Shown: in pieces, positions 54,314 to 62,982 of the stretch
Layout: each line of letters opens with the position of its first letter
Numbering within the stretch: the first letter of the stretch is position 1
NCBI GenBank assembly: GCA_002314145.1
Contig: DCCG01000009.1
Location: 88,631-152,630, forward strand
From: Thalassolituus sp. UBA1087
GTDB taxonomy: Bacteria > Pseudomonadota > Gammaproteobacteria > Pseudomonadales > Oceanobacteraceae
DNA length: 64,000 bases
Direction: 5' to 3'
The notes under the pieces: model-generated
Database searches by the model: none
Told to the model about the DNA's origin: nothing
The model's input: the letters and a program-made list of their open reading frames with translations, nothing else
Translations under genes and position numbers: made by a program

Positions 54314-54363
54314 CGGCAAGACCCGGCTATAAGACAGTCGTGGCAGATCAAATTTTACGCGAA

Positions 54364-54397
54364 TTGACATAGCGAACCTCTGTTGGACCGATATAAT
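54364..54397 (+). promoter_or_regulatory. Possible sigma-70 promoter of the diguanylate cyclase gene
   Basis: A perfect TATAAT (54392-54397) and a perfect TTGACA (54364-54369) are present, but 22 nt apart instead of 17, so they are probably not used together. The -10 could work with a weaker -35. Confidence 0.35.
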
Positions 54398-54413
54398 CCT
54401 CGCCTTTGCTGTT

Positions 54414-55523
54414 ATGGATGCGGGTGCAGGTATGGGAAGGACACAGAGGGATATTATCCGGCGCCACGCTCTGGCGAGTGCCGGGGCCATGTTGTTTTCC
54501 CTGCTATTCCTGGTTCAGGCACTGGTGACCTCGGCCGCGTATCTGCCAGCCCTGGTGGCAGTGCATCTGCTTTATTGGCTCGGGCAGGGCGCCATGCTCT
54601 GGCTGATTGCCGCCGGCCATACGGCGTCTCTGCGTGATCCCGGGATCACGGGCGTGATGATGGCGTGGGCGGTCATCTTTCTTTCTGCGGCTTTATACCT
54701 CTGTTACGACTGTCGGGAACTGATTTTATTGGGCTACCTGATGGTTTTACCCTACGGCATCTTCCGTCTCACCTGGCGGGGATTTCTCGGCGTCGCGTTA
54801 CTGGCCATGGCTGGCTATACCAGCGTGATGCTGGTTTTGCATCATCAGAATAAAATGCAGTGGGCGGCCGGTCATGAAGCCATTCTCGGCGTGGCGTTTC
54901 TGATCAGCCTGCTCAGTTACAGTTTGCTCGGCCGTGAGGTCGGAATACTCAGGGATGCATACCGCCATAAAAACCGTCAGCTGCGTCAGGCAATGGTCAG
55001 AATTGAAGAGCTGGCGGTGCGCGATGAACTGACGGGCCTCTACAACCGCCGTTACCTGCTGGGCTCACTGGAGCGGCGTCAGGCGCTGGCCAACCGTGAA
55101 GGATTGCCCTTCGTACTGGCATTTGTCGATATCGATCACTTTAAACAGATTAATGATCAGCACGGGCATAAAGTGGGGGATCAGGTACTGGAGGAGCTGG
55201 CTGTTCTGCTCAGTGGGTCGGTGCGGGAAGTGGATCTGGTGGCCCGTTATGGTGGCGAAGAATTTGTGCTGTTGCTCAACGGCCTGACACTGGTGACCGC
55301 AGAACCGGCGCTGAACCGTCTGCGGATGGCGGTGATGGAAAAACGCTTTTCACAATCGGCGCTGCCGTTAACCGTGTCGGTCGGCGTTTCGCAGTATCAC
55401 CCCGGCGAGAGCAGTGACGCCCTGATTAACCGGGCGGACCGGCTGCTGTACGAAGCCAAACGCAGTGGCCGCAACCGGGTGATCACGGAAAGTCTGGAGC
55501 GGGTGCGGGAAATGGTTGACTGA
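54414..55523 (+). CDS. Membrane diguanylate cyclase (GGDEF)
   Basis: 369 residues with about six N-terminal membrane helices (20-180), a short coiled coil and a C-terminal GGDEF domain. The active motif reads GGEEF and a REVD inhibitory site sits five residues before it, so it should make c-di-GMP under product inhibition. The start is uncertain: ATG 54432 is an alternative, six codons later. Confidence 0.88.
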   Translation: MDAGAGMGRTQRDIIRRHALASAGAMLFSLLFLVQALVTSAAYLPALVAVHLLYWLGQGAMLWLIAAGHTASLRDPGITGVMMAWAVIFLSAALYLCYDCRELILLGYLMVLPYGIFRLTWRGFLGVALLAMAGYTSVMLVLHHQNKMQWAAGHEAILGVAFLISLLSYSLLGREVGILRDAYRHKNRQLRQAMVRIEELAVRDELTGLYNRRYLLGSLERRQALANREGLPFVLAFVDIDHFKQINDQHGHKVGDQVLEELAVLLSGSVREVDLVARYGGEEFVLLLNGLTLVTAEPALNRLRMAVMEKRFSQSALPLTVSVGVSQYHPGESSDALINRADRLLYEAKRSGRNRVITESLERVREMVD

Positions 55524-55526
55524 CAG

Positions 55527-55562
55527 ACATAAAAAAACGGCCCTCAGGCCGTTTTTTTATGT
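55527..55562. terminator. Bidirectional intrinsic terminator
   Basis: ACATAAAAAAACGGCC (55527-55542) pairs perfectly with its complement at 55547-55562 over a 4-nt loop, giving T runs on both strands. It serves the diguanylate cyclase gene on plus and argF on minus. Confidence 0.93.
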
Positions 55563-55576
55563 CTGATGGGGCTCTC

Positions 55577-56482
55577 TCAGTCTTCCTGGCAGAGTAGAAA
55601 TTCCAGCAGGGCTTTCTGAGCGTGAAGGCGGTTTTCTGCCTCATCCCAGACCACGGAACGCGGATCGTCGAGCAGATCTTCGCTGATTTCCTCGCCGCGG
55701 TGGGCGGGCAGACAATGCATGAAAATAACATCTTCTGCGGCCAGATCGAGCATTTCGCGTGACACCTGAAAATCGCGGAACTTACGTGCACGTTCTTCCT
55801 GTTCTTCTTCCTGCCCCATGGATGCCCAGACATCCGTGGTTACCAGATGAGCACCAGCCACTGCTTCTTTGGGATCCCGCATCAGGGTCACACGGTCTTT
55901 GTTTTCATCCAGCAGGAACTGCGCCGGATCAAAGCCCTCCGGAGCGGCGATATTCAGGTGGAAGTCAAATTGCCGTGCCGCATTGATATAGGAATGGCAC
56001 ATATTATTGCCATCGCCGATCCAGGCCACGGTTTTGCCCTGAATGCTGCCACGGTGTTCAGCAAAGGTCTGCATATCGGCCAGCAGCTGACAGGGATGGA
56101 AATCGTCGGTCAGGGCATTAATCACCGGCACCTGCGAATAGGCCGCAAAGGTTTCAATCATTTCATGATCAAAGGTACGGATCATCACCACGTCCAGCAT
56201 GCGTGACAGTACCCGGGCGCTGTCTTCAACCGGCTCCCCCCGGCCCAGCTGGGTATCGCGGGGTGACAGAAAAATCGCATGGCCACCTAACTGGGCCATA
56301 CCGGCTTCAAATGACACCCGGGTACGGGTGGATGATTTTTCAAATACCATCCCCAGTACACGATTTTTCAGTGGTTCATACACTTCACCGCGTTTGTGCA
56401 GCTGTTTCAGTTCAATGGCGCGCTGAATCAGCCAGTTCAGTTCTTCCGGTGAGAGATCCAGCAGGGTCAGAAAATGTCTCAC
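55577..56482 (-). CDS. argF: ArgF, ornithine carbamoyltransferase
   Basis: 301 residues. Carbamoyl-phosphate motif SSTRTR at 50-55, ornithine-side HPCQLL (DFHPCQLLADM) and the catalytic MHCLPAHRGEE. Makes citrulline in arginine synthesis. 19 nt after argD on the same strand, so the two form an operon. Confidence 0.96.
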   Translation of the reverse strand: MRHFLTLLDLSPEELNWLIQRAIELKQLHKRGEVYEPLKNRVLGMVFEKSSTRTRVSFEAGMAQLGGHAIFLSPRDTQLGRGEPVEDSARVLSRMLDVVMIRTFDHEMIETFAAYSQVPVINALTDDFHPCQLLADMQTFAEHRGSIQGKTVAWIGDGNNMCHSYINAARQFDFHLNIAAPEGFDPAQFLLDENKDRVTLMRDPKEAVAGAHLVTTDVWASMGQEEEQEERARKFRDFQVSREMLDLAAEDVIFMHCLPAHRGEEISEDLLDDPRSVVWDEAENRLHAQKALLEFLLCQED

Positions 56483-56501
56483 AATGTATCCTTATTCTTG
56501 C

Positions 56502-57665
56502 TTACAGCGACTCAATCAGTTCGCTGACGGTGGCGATAATCTGGTCTGCTTCAGACTGGCTGAGGTTCAGCGGCGGCAGCAGACGTACAACATTGCCGGA
56601 CGTAACGTTCAGCAGCAGGCCTTTTTCTAAAGCATCGGCCATCAGGGACGGGCAGTCCTGATTAATAACCAGGCCCATCATCAGGCCGTGTCCGCGGATT
56701 TCCTGCAGGCGTTCGCTGTCTGCCAGACGTTCACGGAAACCGTTGCGCAGGTATTCGCCCATGGTGCGTGCATTGCCACACAGGTCTTCATTTTCGATGG
56801 TCTCCACCACGGCAACACCGGCCGCACAGGCCAGCGGATTACCGCCATAAGTAGAACCATGGTTGCCCGGTTTCAGAACATCGGCCGCTTTGCCATGAGC
56901 CAGACAGGCGCCGATCGGCACGCCGTTACCCAGGCCTTTAGCCGTAGTGACGACGTCCGGGGTAAAGCCAAACTGCTGATAGCAGAAGTAACTGCCGGTA
57001 CGGCCATTACCTGTCTGAACTTCGTCCAGCATCATCAGCAGGTCATTGTCATCACACAGAGTACGCACAGCCTGCAGATATTCTGCTGACGCTGTCGCCA
57101 GTCCGCCTTCCCCCTGGATGGGTTCCAGCATAATAGCGACCACATCCGGATTAGCTTTCAAAACCGAATGAATGGCGATGATGTCCATATACGGAACCCG
57201 GATAAAGCCGTTCAGCAAAGGGCCGAAACCTTCCTGTACTTTGGCGTTGCCGGTTGCCGTCAGGGTTGCCATGGTGCGGCCATGAAAGGCTTTGGTCATC
57301 ACCAGAATCTGTGGTTCAGCAATGCCTTTGTCGTGACCGTATTTACGCGCAATTTTAATGGCCGCTTCGTTCGCTTCAGCCCCTGAATTGGAGAAGAAGA
57401 CGTTATCCATACCGGAAATACGGGTCAGAGCGCTGGCCAGGGCTTGCTGACGCTCAATGTTGTAAATGTTGGAGGTATGAATCAGTTGCCCGGCCTGCCG
57501 GGTGATGGCTTCTGTTACCGCCGGGTGAGCATGACCGAGGCCACAGACGGCAATGCCGCTGAGTGCATCAAGATAGCGTCGACCTTCGGTGTCCGTCAGC
57601 CAGCTGCCTTCGCCTTTCACAAAAGTTACCGGTAAACGCCCGTAGGTGTTCATGATCGCTTGCAT
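56502..57665 (-). CDS. argD: ArgD, acetylornithine aminotransferase
   Basis: 387 residues, class-III PLP aminotransferase. SNSGAEANEAAIK binds phosphate, LDEVQTGNGRTG holds the Asp and TTAKGLGNG the PLP lysine (Lys243). Succinyldiaminopimelate is a possible second substrate, as in E. coli. GAGGATT lies just before the start. See the leader element upstream. Confidence 0.94.
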   Translation of the reverse strand: MQAIMNTYGRLPVTFVKGEGSWLTDTEGRRYLDALSGIAVCGLGHAHPAVTEAITRQAGQLIHTSNIYNIERQQALASALTRISGMDNVFFSNSGAEANEAAIKIARKYGHDKGIAEPQILVMTKAFHGRTMATLTATGNAKVQEGFGPLLNGFIRVPYMDIIAIHSVLKANPDVVAIMLEPIQGEGGLATASAEYLQAVRTLCDDNDLLMMLDEVQTGNGRTGSYFCYQQFGFTPDVVTTAKGLGNGVPIGACLAHGKAADVLKPGNHGSTYGGNPLACAAGVAVVETIENEDLCGNARTMGEYLRNGFRERLADSERLQEIRGHGLMMGLVINQDCPSLMADALEKGLLLNVTSGNVVRLLPPLNLSQSEADQIIATVSELIESL

Positions 57666-57667
57666 GC

Positions 57668-57778
57668 TTAAATCCTCAGAAACGCAAAAAGGCAGCTATT
57701 GCTGCCCGGAAGGGCATGGATAATACGAAAGGGCGGGGGGTTTGTAAATGTTCGCCCGCTGAACCGGCGCTGAGCCAT
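57668..57778 (-). CDS. Candidate leader peptide of argD-argF
   Basis: 36 codons starting ATG at 57778 (minus strand) with GGAG 7 nt upstream. The peptide begins MAQRRFSGRTF and holds five Arg. It runs through the terminator hairpin at 57686-57706 and ends at TAA two nt before argD's ATG. A ribosome on this frame would cover the hairpin, a classic set-up for attenuation or coupled translation. Not proven; length and start are inferred from sequence. Confidence 0.4.
   Translation of the reverse strand: MAQRRFSGRTFTNPPPFRIIHALPGSNSCLFAFLRI
57686..57706 (-). terminator. Intrinsic terminator in the argD leader (candidate attenuator)
   Basis: On the minus strand GGCAGC (57706-57701) AATA GCTGCC (57696-57691) is followed by TTTTT (57690-57686). 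It sits 8 nt before the argD ribosome site. No minus-strand gene ends here, so it is not a normal 3' end. Confidence 0.6.
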
Positions 57779-57919
57779 TTCGTCACTCCGGCTGCGCGCT
57801 TTGCTCCTTGAGTCCGCGGATGCGGGCGGGCAGCATAACCCGTATCCGTGCAATACCATATAAAAAAGCGGGCTTTTCTGGCAGCAGGGCTGCTGGCCTG
57901 AAAATCAGGAGACAAGGAT

Positions 57920-58603
57920 ATGCAGGAATATCTGACGGCGACGACATTTATTGATTGCGATCATCCGCGGGTGATGGAACTGGCGCAGACGATCGTACCC
58001 GCGGACCTCAGTGATATTGAAAAAGCCCGCGCGCTATACCTTTGGGTGCGTGATGAAATCCGTTATAACCCGTACAGTTTCCGGGCTCAGGCGGACAGCT
58101 TTAAAGCCTCTTTTTGTCTGCAGGCCGGTGAGTCGTACTGTATTCCCAAAGCGGTGCTGCTGGCGGCGCTGGCGCGGGCGCACAATATTCCTGCCCGGCT
58201 GGGATTTGCGGACGTGCGCAATCATCTGTCATCAGAACAGTTGCTGGCGTATCTGCGTACGGATGTTTTTGCCATGCATGGCTATTGTGAACTGCTTCTG
58301 GCCGGTCGCTGGGTGAAAGCCACCCCGGCATTCAACCGATCACTGTGCGAAAAAATGGGCGTTGAGGCGCTGACCTTCAACGGCTGGGAAGATTCTGTCT
58401 TTCAGGCGTATGACGGCAGTGGCCAGCGCTATATGGAGTATTTGCAGGATCATGGTCAGTGGGCGGATCTTCCCTATGCGCTGATTCTCAGACACACCGC
58501 AGCGACCTACCCGCACCTGGCGCAGGATACGTTAGCGGGCGAACTGCAGGGGCATTCTCTGGAAGGGGATCTGGCGCTGGAGGAGAAGGCGGCTGACTCC
58601 TGA
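57920..58603 (+). CDS. Transglutaminase-like (papain-fold) protein
   Basis: 227 residues, transglutaminase-core fold: Cys74 in ESYCIPKAVLL and His120 in MHGYCELL, with a polar residue after KATPAFN at the Asp position. Cytoplasmic. Substrate unknown; such proteins can be peptidases or amidases. Stop lies 2 nt from the convergent rimK stop. GGAGACAAGG before the start. Confidence 0.85.
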   Translation: MQEYLTATTFIDCDHPRVMELAQTIVPADLSDIEKARALYLWVRDEIRYNPYSFRAQADSFKASFCLQAGESYCIPKAVLLAALARAHNIPARLGFADVRNHLSSEQLLAYLRTDVFAMHGYCELLLAGRWVKATPAFNRSLCEKMGVEALTFNGWEDSVFQAYDGSGQRYMEYLQDHGQWADLPYALILRHTAATYPHLAQDTLAGELQGHSLEGDLALEEKAADS

Positions 58604-58605
58604 CG

Positions 58606-59511
58606 TCAGCCTTTGCCCCGGGTGCGCGTGTGGTTTACACGGGCATTTTTTTCTATGAACTGAATAATCTTGCTGGCTACATCAATGCTGGTGGCTTCTT
58701 CAATCCCCTGAATACCGGGGGATGAATTCACTTCCATAACCACCGGGCCGTGATTGGAACGCAGAATATCGACACCGGCCACATTAAGCCCCATGGTTTT
58801 CGCCGCTCTGACGGCGGTGGCGCGTTCTTCCGGTGTAATGCGGATGACCGCTGCGGTGCCACCACGGTGCAGATTGGAGCGGAACTCGCCTTCCGGTGCC
58901 TGGCGCTTCATGGAGGCCACGACTTTATCGCCGACGACGAAACAGCGGATATCGGCGCCACCGGCTTCTTTGATGTATTCCTGAACCATGATGTTGGTCT
59001 TGAGGCCCATAAAGGCTTCAATCACACTTTCTGCGGCTTTGCGTGTTTCCGCCAGCACCACGCCGATGCCCTGGGTGCCTTCCAGCAGTTTGATAACCAG
59101 TGGTGCGCCGCCGACCAGATCGATCAGATCCGGAATATCATCCGGGCTGTGGGCAAAGCCGGTCACCGGCATGCCGATGCCTTTGCGTGACATCAGTTGC
59201 ATGGCACGCAGCTTGTCGCGTGAGCGGCTGATGGCCACGGATTCGTTCAGCGGGTAAACCCCCATCATTTCAAACTGGCGCAGCACTGCGGCGCCGTAAA
59301 AGGTGATTGAGGCTCCGATGCGCGGAATAATGGCGTCGAAATCTTTCAGTTCCCGGCCCTGATAATGCACCACGGGTTCCAGGCTGTTGATGTTCATGTA
59401 ACAGTGCAGGGTGTCCAGCACTTCCACGTCGTGCCCGCGTTCGCGGGCAGCCTCTACCAGACGCCGGGTGGAATACAGGTTCGGCCCCCGGGAGAGAATA
59501 CCAATTTTCAT
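58606..59511 (-). CDS. rimK: RimK-family alpha-L-glutamate ligase
   Basis: 301 residues, ATP-grasp: begins MKIGILSRGPNLYSTRRLVE as in E. coli RimK, with LLEGTQGIGVVLAET and GVDILRSNHGPVVMEVNSSPG motifs. RimK adds glutamates to ribosomal protein S6. Overlaps the upstream zinc protease by 4 nt (ATGA), a pairing common outside enterics. Confidence 0.95.
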   Translation of the reverse strand: MKIGILSRGPNLYSTRRLVEAARERGHDVEVLDTLHCYMNINSLEPVVHYQGRELKDFDAIIPRIGASITFYGAAVLRQFEMMGVYPLNESVAISRSRDKLRAMQLMSRKGIGMPVTGFAHSPDDIPDLIDLVGGAPLVIKLLEGTQGIGVVLAETRKAAESVIEAFMGLKTNIMVQEYIKEAGGADIRCFVVGDKVVASMKRQAPEGEFRSNLHRGGTAAVIRITPEERATAVRAAKTMGLNVAGVDILRSNHGPVVMEVNSSPGIQGIEEATSIDVASKIIQFIEKNARVNHTRTRGKG

Positions 59512-59936
59512 AATGAATCCATGTTTTTACCCGTCCGGGCAACGTCGACCAGAAAACGTCCGGCGATGGCTTTGCGACCGAGCAGCATCGGGTACTTCAT
59601 GCTGCCGCGGTGACTGAGACTGATTTCCGCCTGCCATGTCTGGCCGGCAGCGGTGATCTGAGCGTCAATAATATAGCGGTGACTGCGCTGCCCATTAGAG
59701 CTGGCAATGACCCGCCGGTCAATAACCCTGGCCTCGCACAGCTGGTCGATATGGCTGGACGGCCCTTTAAACAATACGTGAAAGCGTACCCAGGCTTCCC
59801 CGTCACGTTCGAAGGGCTCTATTTTCTCCGCATGAAGGCTGCTGGTGCACGCGCCAGTGTCAACTTTGGCCGCACATTCAATGCCCAGACCGGGCAATGC
59901 CACCGGCTCAATGTAACCCAGGGTTGGTTTAGTCAT
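59508..59936 (-). CDS. RimK-associated retropepsin-like (ATP-dependent zinc) protease
   Basis: 142 residues from ATG 59936, which overlaps the maoP stop by 8 nt. Key motif KVDTGACTSSLHA is the aspartic-protease-like active site of the PF05618 family, and SHRGSMKYPMLLGRKAI the conserved second half. This family accompanies RimK and may trim glutamate tails. An extended frame to 60143 is rejected: it overlaps maoP and is not family-like. Confidence 0.88.
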   Translation of the reverse strand: MTKPTLGYIEPVALPGLGIECAAKVDTGACTSSLHAEKIEPFERDGEAWVRFHVLFKGPSSHIDQLCEARVIDRRVIASSNGQRSHRYIIDAQITAAGQTWQAEISLSHRGSMKYPMLLGRKAIAGRFLVDVARTGKNMDSL

Positions 59937-60291
59937 CATCACCATCATTGACGTCGTCATCGTCGCTGCTGCTGGTATCGGCAACCGCCGCTGACGATGC
60001 GGTAAAATAAATCTGTTTACGTTGCAGCGCCCGCACATAAGTCGCCCAGGCCTTCTCAACGTCTGTCTGTGGCTGTTCCTGTCCGAGACAGGTGGCCACA
60101 AAGCGGGACTCCTCTTCCGTTTCCGGCTGACGTACCCCTTCATGCAATTCTTTCAGAGCTACCCCTTTGGTTTCAAGGATACTGGCCTGATTGCGGGTAA
60201 AGTCACCCGAGCGCTGGAAACCGCGCGGGAAGTTGCGATCATCAAAATACTTTTTGCTGGTGGCAAAACTCTTCTCTTGGATATTGCTCAT
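59929..60291 (-). CDS. maoP: MaoP/DUF413-family protein
   Basis: 120 residues from ATG 60291 (AGGTG upstream). Contains KKYFDDRNFPRGFQRSGDFT and QPETEEESRFVATCLGQEQP, matching E. coli MaoP (YifE), which organises the Ori macrodomain. It ends in an acidic tail SSSDDDDVNDGDDD, longer than E. coli's. As in E. coli, it is divergent from hdfR. A longer frame to 60429 is rejected on family start. Confidence 0.9.
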   Translation of the reverse strand: MSNIQEKSFATSKKYFDDRNFPRGFQRSGDFTRNQASILETKGVALKELHEGVRQPETEEESRFVATCLGQEQPQTDVEKAWATYVRALQRKQIYFTASSAAVADTSSSDDDDVNDGDDD

Positions 60292-60400
60292 TCTGCACCT
60301 ACTATCGCGGTTAAGGGTCATTTTCGGCGGAGTATGGTCAGACAGTCTCCCCCGGTAAAACAAAAAAATCTTATCGTTACGAACACTATTTTTGGTCGAT

Positions 60401-61264
60401 ATGGATACAGAATTATTAAAAACTTTCATGGAAGTCTCCCGTACCCGCCACTTTGGCCGGGCGGCAGAAAATCTCTACCTGACACAGTCGGCCGTTAGCT
60501 TCCGGGTGCGTCAACTGGAGGGGTTATTAGGGGTTGAGCTGTTCTCGCGTCAGCGTAATAACATCCGCCTGACGCCGGCCGGGGAGAAGCTGCTGCCGCT
60601 GGCCGAAAGCAGTGTCATGCTGGAGCAGCGCATCCGCCAGGAGGTGGCTACCGCCGAGGGAATGCATGAACAGATATCGCTGGGGGCAACGCCGAATCTC
60701 TGGGACGCTTTTCTGCAGGATCAGCTCAGCGTCCTGATGAATACTCTGGACGGTGTGGCGCTGAGTGCGCTGGCGCACAGCAGCGGTAATCTGGTGCGGC
60801 AGATCGCTGAGCGTACGCTGGATATTGCCTTTGTCTTTGATGCCCCCAAGGCGGAAGAACTGACCACCGTGGCGGTGATGGACATTCCGCTGTATCTGGT
60901 GTCATCCCAGCCGCGTGAAGACTGGCAGGCGGCGCTGGAGAAACACTATGTGCTGGTGGATTGGGGAACATCCTTCCGCATCCAGCATGCGCAGGAGTTC
61001 AAAGGTGCCAATCCGCCGCTGCTGCAGACCAATACCGGCCGTATTGCCCTGGATTGTCTGTTAACCAATGGCGGGGCGGCGTACCTGCCGGCTAACCTGA
61101 TCCGTCAGCATGTTCATGACGGGCGTTTGTATATTGTGCCGGATGCATCCGTGGTGAACCGGACGGTGTACGCCAGCTTCCAGGCGGACAGTGGCCGTAA
61201 AACCCTGATAGAAACCATCATCGGGCTGATTCGCGAACAGCTCAGTGACACCGAATTGCAGTAA
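60401..61264 (+). CDS. hdfR: HdfR-like LysR-family regulator
   Basis: 287 residues. MDTELLKTFMEVSRTRHFG and RRNNIRLTPAGEKLL-like HTH region match E. coli HdfR almost residue for residue, while the effector domain is diverged. In E. coli HdfR represses flhDC; this organism uses FleQ instead, so the target must differ. Divergent from maoP, as in E. coli. Confidence 0.88.
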   Translation: MDTELLKTFMEVSRTRHFGRAAENLYLTQSAVSFRVRQLEGLLGVELFSRQRNNIRLTPAGEKLLPLAESSVMLEQRIRQEVATAEGMHEQISLGATPNLWDAFLQDQLSVLMNTLDGVALSALAHSSGNLVRQIAERTLDIAFVFDAPKAEELTTVAVMDIPLYLVSSQPREDWQAALEKHYVLVDWGTSFRIQHAQEFKGANPPLLQTNTGRIALDCLLTNGGAAYLPANLIRQHVHDGRLYIVPDASVVNRTVYASFQADSGRKTLIETIIGLIREQLSDTELQ

Positions 61265-61292
61265 AGCGGCAACGCACTAAAAGAGGATCATT

Positions 61293-62258
61293 ATGAAAGC
61301 CTGGGTTATGACAGACACCGGATCACCGGACGTATTGGCGCTGCAGGAAGTAGCCATGCCTCAACCTGGGGAAGGAGAGGTTTTAATCCGCGTGCGGGCC
61401 TCCGGGTTTAACCCGATTGATACCAAAATCCGCGCCGGACTGGCGCTGATAGCCCCGGCCTCCGGTATTCTGGGCTGCGATGTCTGTGGCGACATTGAAG
61501 CGGTTGGTCCGGGCGTCAGCGGGTTTAAAGAAGGCGACCGGGTGTATGGCATGACGGGTGGGGTCAGGGGAACTCAGGGGACGCTGGCACAGTATCAGGT
61601 TGCCGATGCCCGTTTACTGGCACTGGCACCGGCAAGCCTGACGGATGAGCAGGCGGCTGCCATGCCACTGGTAACACTGACAGCTGCTCAGGCGCTACAG
61701 CGTCTCGACCTGAAGACAGGCGACGAAGTGTATATCTGCGGCGCATCCGGCGGCGTGGGGCAGATGGCATTGCAGTTGGCCGTGGCAGAAGGGTGTCGCG
61801 TAACCGGGTCCGCGGGTTCCGCTGAGCGTGTCACTCATATCGAAGCTCTGGGCGGTCAGGGAATATTGCACAGCCAGGCGGCTGACCTGGTCGCTGAAGG
61901 ACGAACCTTCAGTAACCTATTGGATACCTTTGGTGGAGAGAGCCTGCAGATGGCTCTGCAACTGGCGGCTCCTTACGGTCAGGTAGCGACCATTAATGCC
62001 CGCGCGCAATATGATCTGGCTCAGGCTCATGCGAAAGCGCTGACCCTGCATGCCGTGTTTGTGCTGTTGCCATTACTGAATGGTCAGGGACGTGACGCTT
62101 TCGGTAAGCGCCTGCAGGCGGTTGCGGAACAGCTGGATAACGGCCGGCTGCAGCCCCTGGCAACAGAGGCATTCAGCAGTACTCAGCTGCCGGAAGTGCA
62201 CCGCCGCTACGAAGCAGAAGGCGCTGACCGTAAACTGGTAATTAAAGCGGATTATTAA
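61293..62258 (+). CDS. Quinone oxidoreductase-like MDR-family dehydrogenase
   Basis: 321 residues, medium-chain dehydrogenase fold with GroES-like N-terminus (RASGFNPIDTKIRAG) and a Rossmann AGASGGVGQ-like motif (CGASGGVGQMALQLA). It lacks the Zn-binding Cys/His set, so it is of the zinc-free quinone reductase type. Uses NADPH; substrate unknown. GAGGATC upstream. Confidence 0.9.
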   Translation: MKAWVMTDTGSPDVLALQEVAMPQPGEGEVLIRVRASGFNPIDTKIRAGLALIAPASGILGCDVCGDIEAVGPGVSGFKEGDRVYGMTGGVRGTQGTLAQYQVADARLLALAPASLTDEQAAAMPLVTLTAAQALQRLDLKTGDEVYICGASGGVGQMALQLAVAEGCRVTGSAGSAERVTHIEALGGQGILHSQAADLVAEGRTFSNLLDTFGGESLQMALQLAAPYGQVATINARAQYDLAQAHAKALTLHAVFVLLPLLNGQGRDAFGKRLQAVAEQLDNGRLQPLATEAFSSTQLPEVHRRYEAEGADRKLVIKADY

Positions 62259-62270
62259 GTCCGCTTTAAT
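62241..62270. terminator. Bidirectional hairpin between convergent genes
   Basis: ATTAAAGCGGA (62241-62251) pairs perfectly with TCCGCTTTAAT (62260-62270) over 8 nt. It overlaps the last codons of both the dehydrogenase and queE. Confidence 0.6.
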
Positions 62271-62982
62271 CGATTCCCAGATACTTGTGGGTCTGCAGGC
62301 TCAGCTTCCACTGTGGATGCGCGAGGCAATATTGTGTCGCCTGGCGGGTATTGTCGGTCGACAGGCCATCACGCTCTGCTTCCGTTTTAGCGATCAGATC
62401 GCCGGCCAACAGTTTCGGGCGGTAATCGGCCAGCGGCTGCAGATAGTAGTGTGATGCCTTCAGGCTACAGGCAAAACGCTCTGGCATGGCCTGGGCTTGT
62501 GGATACACCAGCTTCAGCTCATCACAATCAGTGATGACAACCTCAGAGGCTCCTTTCGGACTGACACACAACCAGTCAATGCCGTCAGGGGCGGGCAGAG
62601 TGCCGTTGGTTTCCACGCCAACTTCAAACCCCGCGTTATGCAGGGCGGTAATCAGCTCCTCATCCAGCTGCAGCAGAGGTTCACCGCCGGTACAGACCAC
62701 ATAGGGATGGCCCTGTTGCATATCCGGCCACAGGGATGTCAGAAGAGAGACCACCTCTGCGCACGAATAGCGCCCGCCGTTCTGCCCGTCGGTGCCGACA
62801 AAATCCGTGTCACAGAAATCGCAGATAGCAGACGCCCGGCCTTCTTCTTTTCCGTTCCAAAGATTGCACTTGCTGAAACGGCAGAACACCGAAGGGCGTC
62901 CGGCCTGAGCGCCTTCGCCCTGTAAGGTATAGAAGGCCTCTTTTATCCGGTAGCGCTTTCCCCCTGATGTAACGCCGTTCAT
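62266..62982 (-). CDS. queE: QueE, 7-carboxy-7-deazaguanine synthase
   Basis: 238 residues. Radical SAM enzyme of preQ0/queuosine synthesis with the expanded Cx14Cx2C cluster motif (CNLWNGKEEGRASAICDFC). TGGEPLLQLDEEL and VETNGTLP follow. ATGA overlap with queC. Confidence 0.95.
   Translation of the reverse strand: MNGVTSGGKRYRIKEAFYTLQGEGAQAGRPSVFCRFSKCNLWNGKEEGRASAICDFCDTDFVGTDGQNGGRYSCAEVVSLLTSLWPDMQQGHPYVVCTGGEPLLQLDEELITALHNAGFEVGVETNGTLPAPDGIDWLCVSPKGASEVVITDCDELKLVYPQAQAMPERFACSLKASHYYLQPLADYRPKLLAGDLIAKTEAERDGLSTDNTRQATQYCLAHPQWKLSLQTHKYLGID

Noticed and set aside
54364..54397. Consensus promoter before the diguanylate cyclase
   Set aside because: Both hexamers are perfect but 22 nt apart, too far for normal use; kept only as a weak candidate.
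59937..60143. Extended N-terminus of the RimK-associated protease
   Set aside because: It overlaps maoP in another frame, is Arg-rich and unlike the family, which starts near MTKPTLGYIEP.
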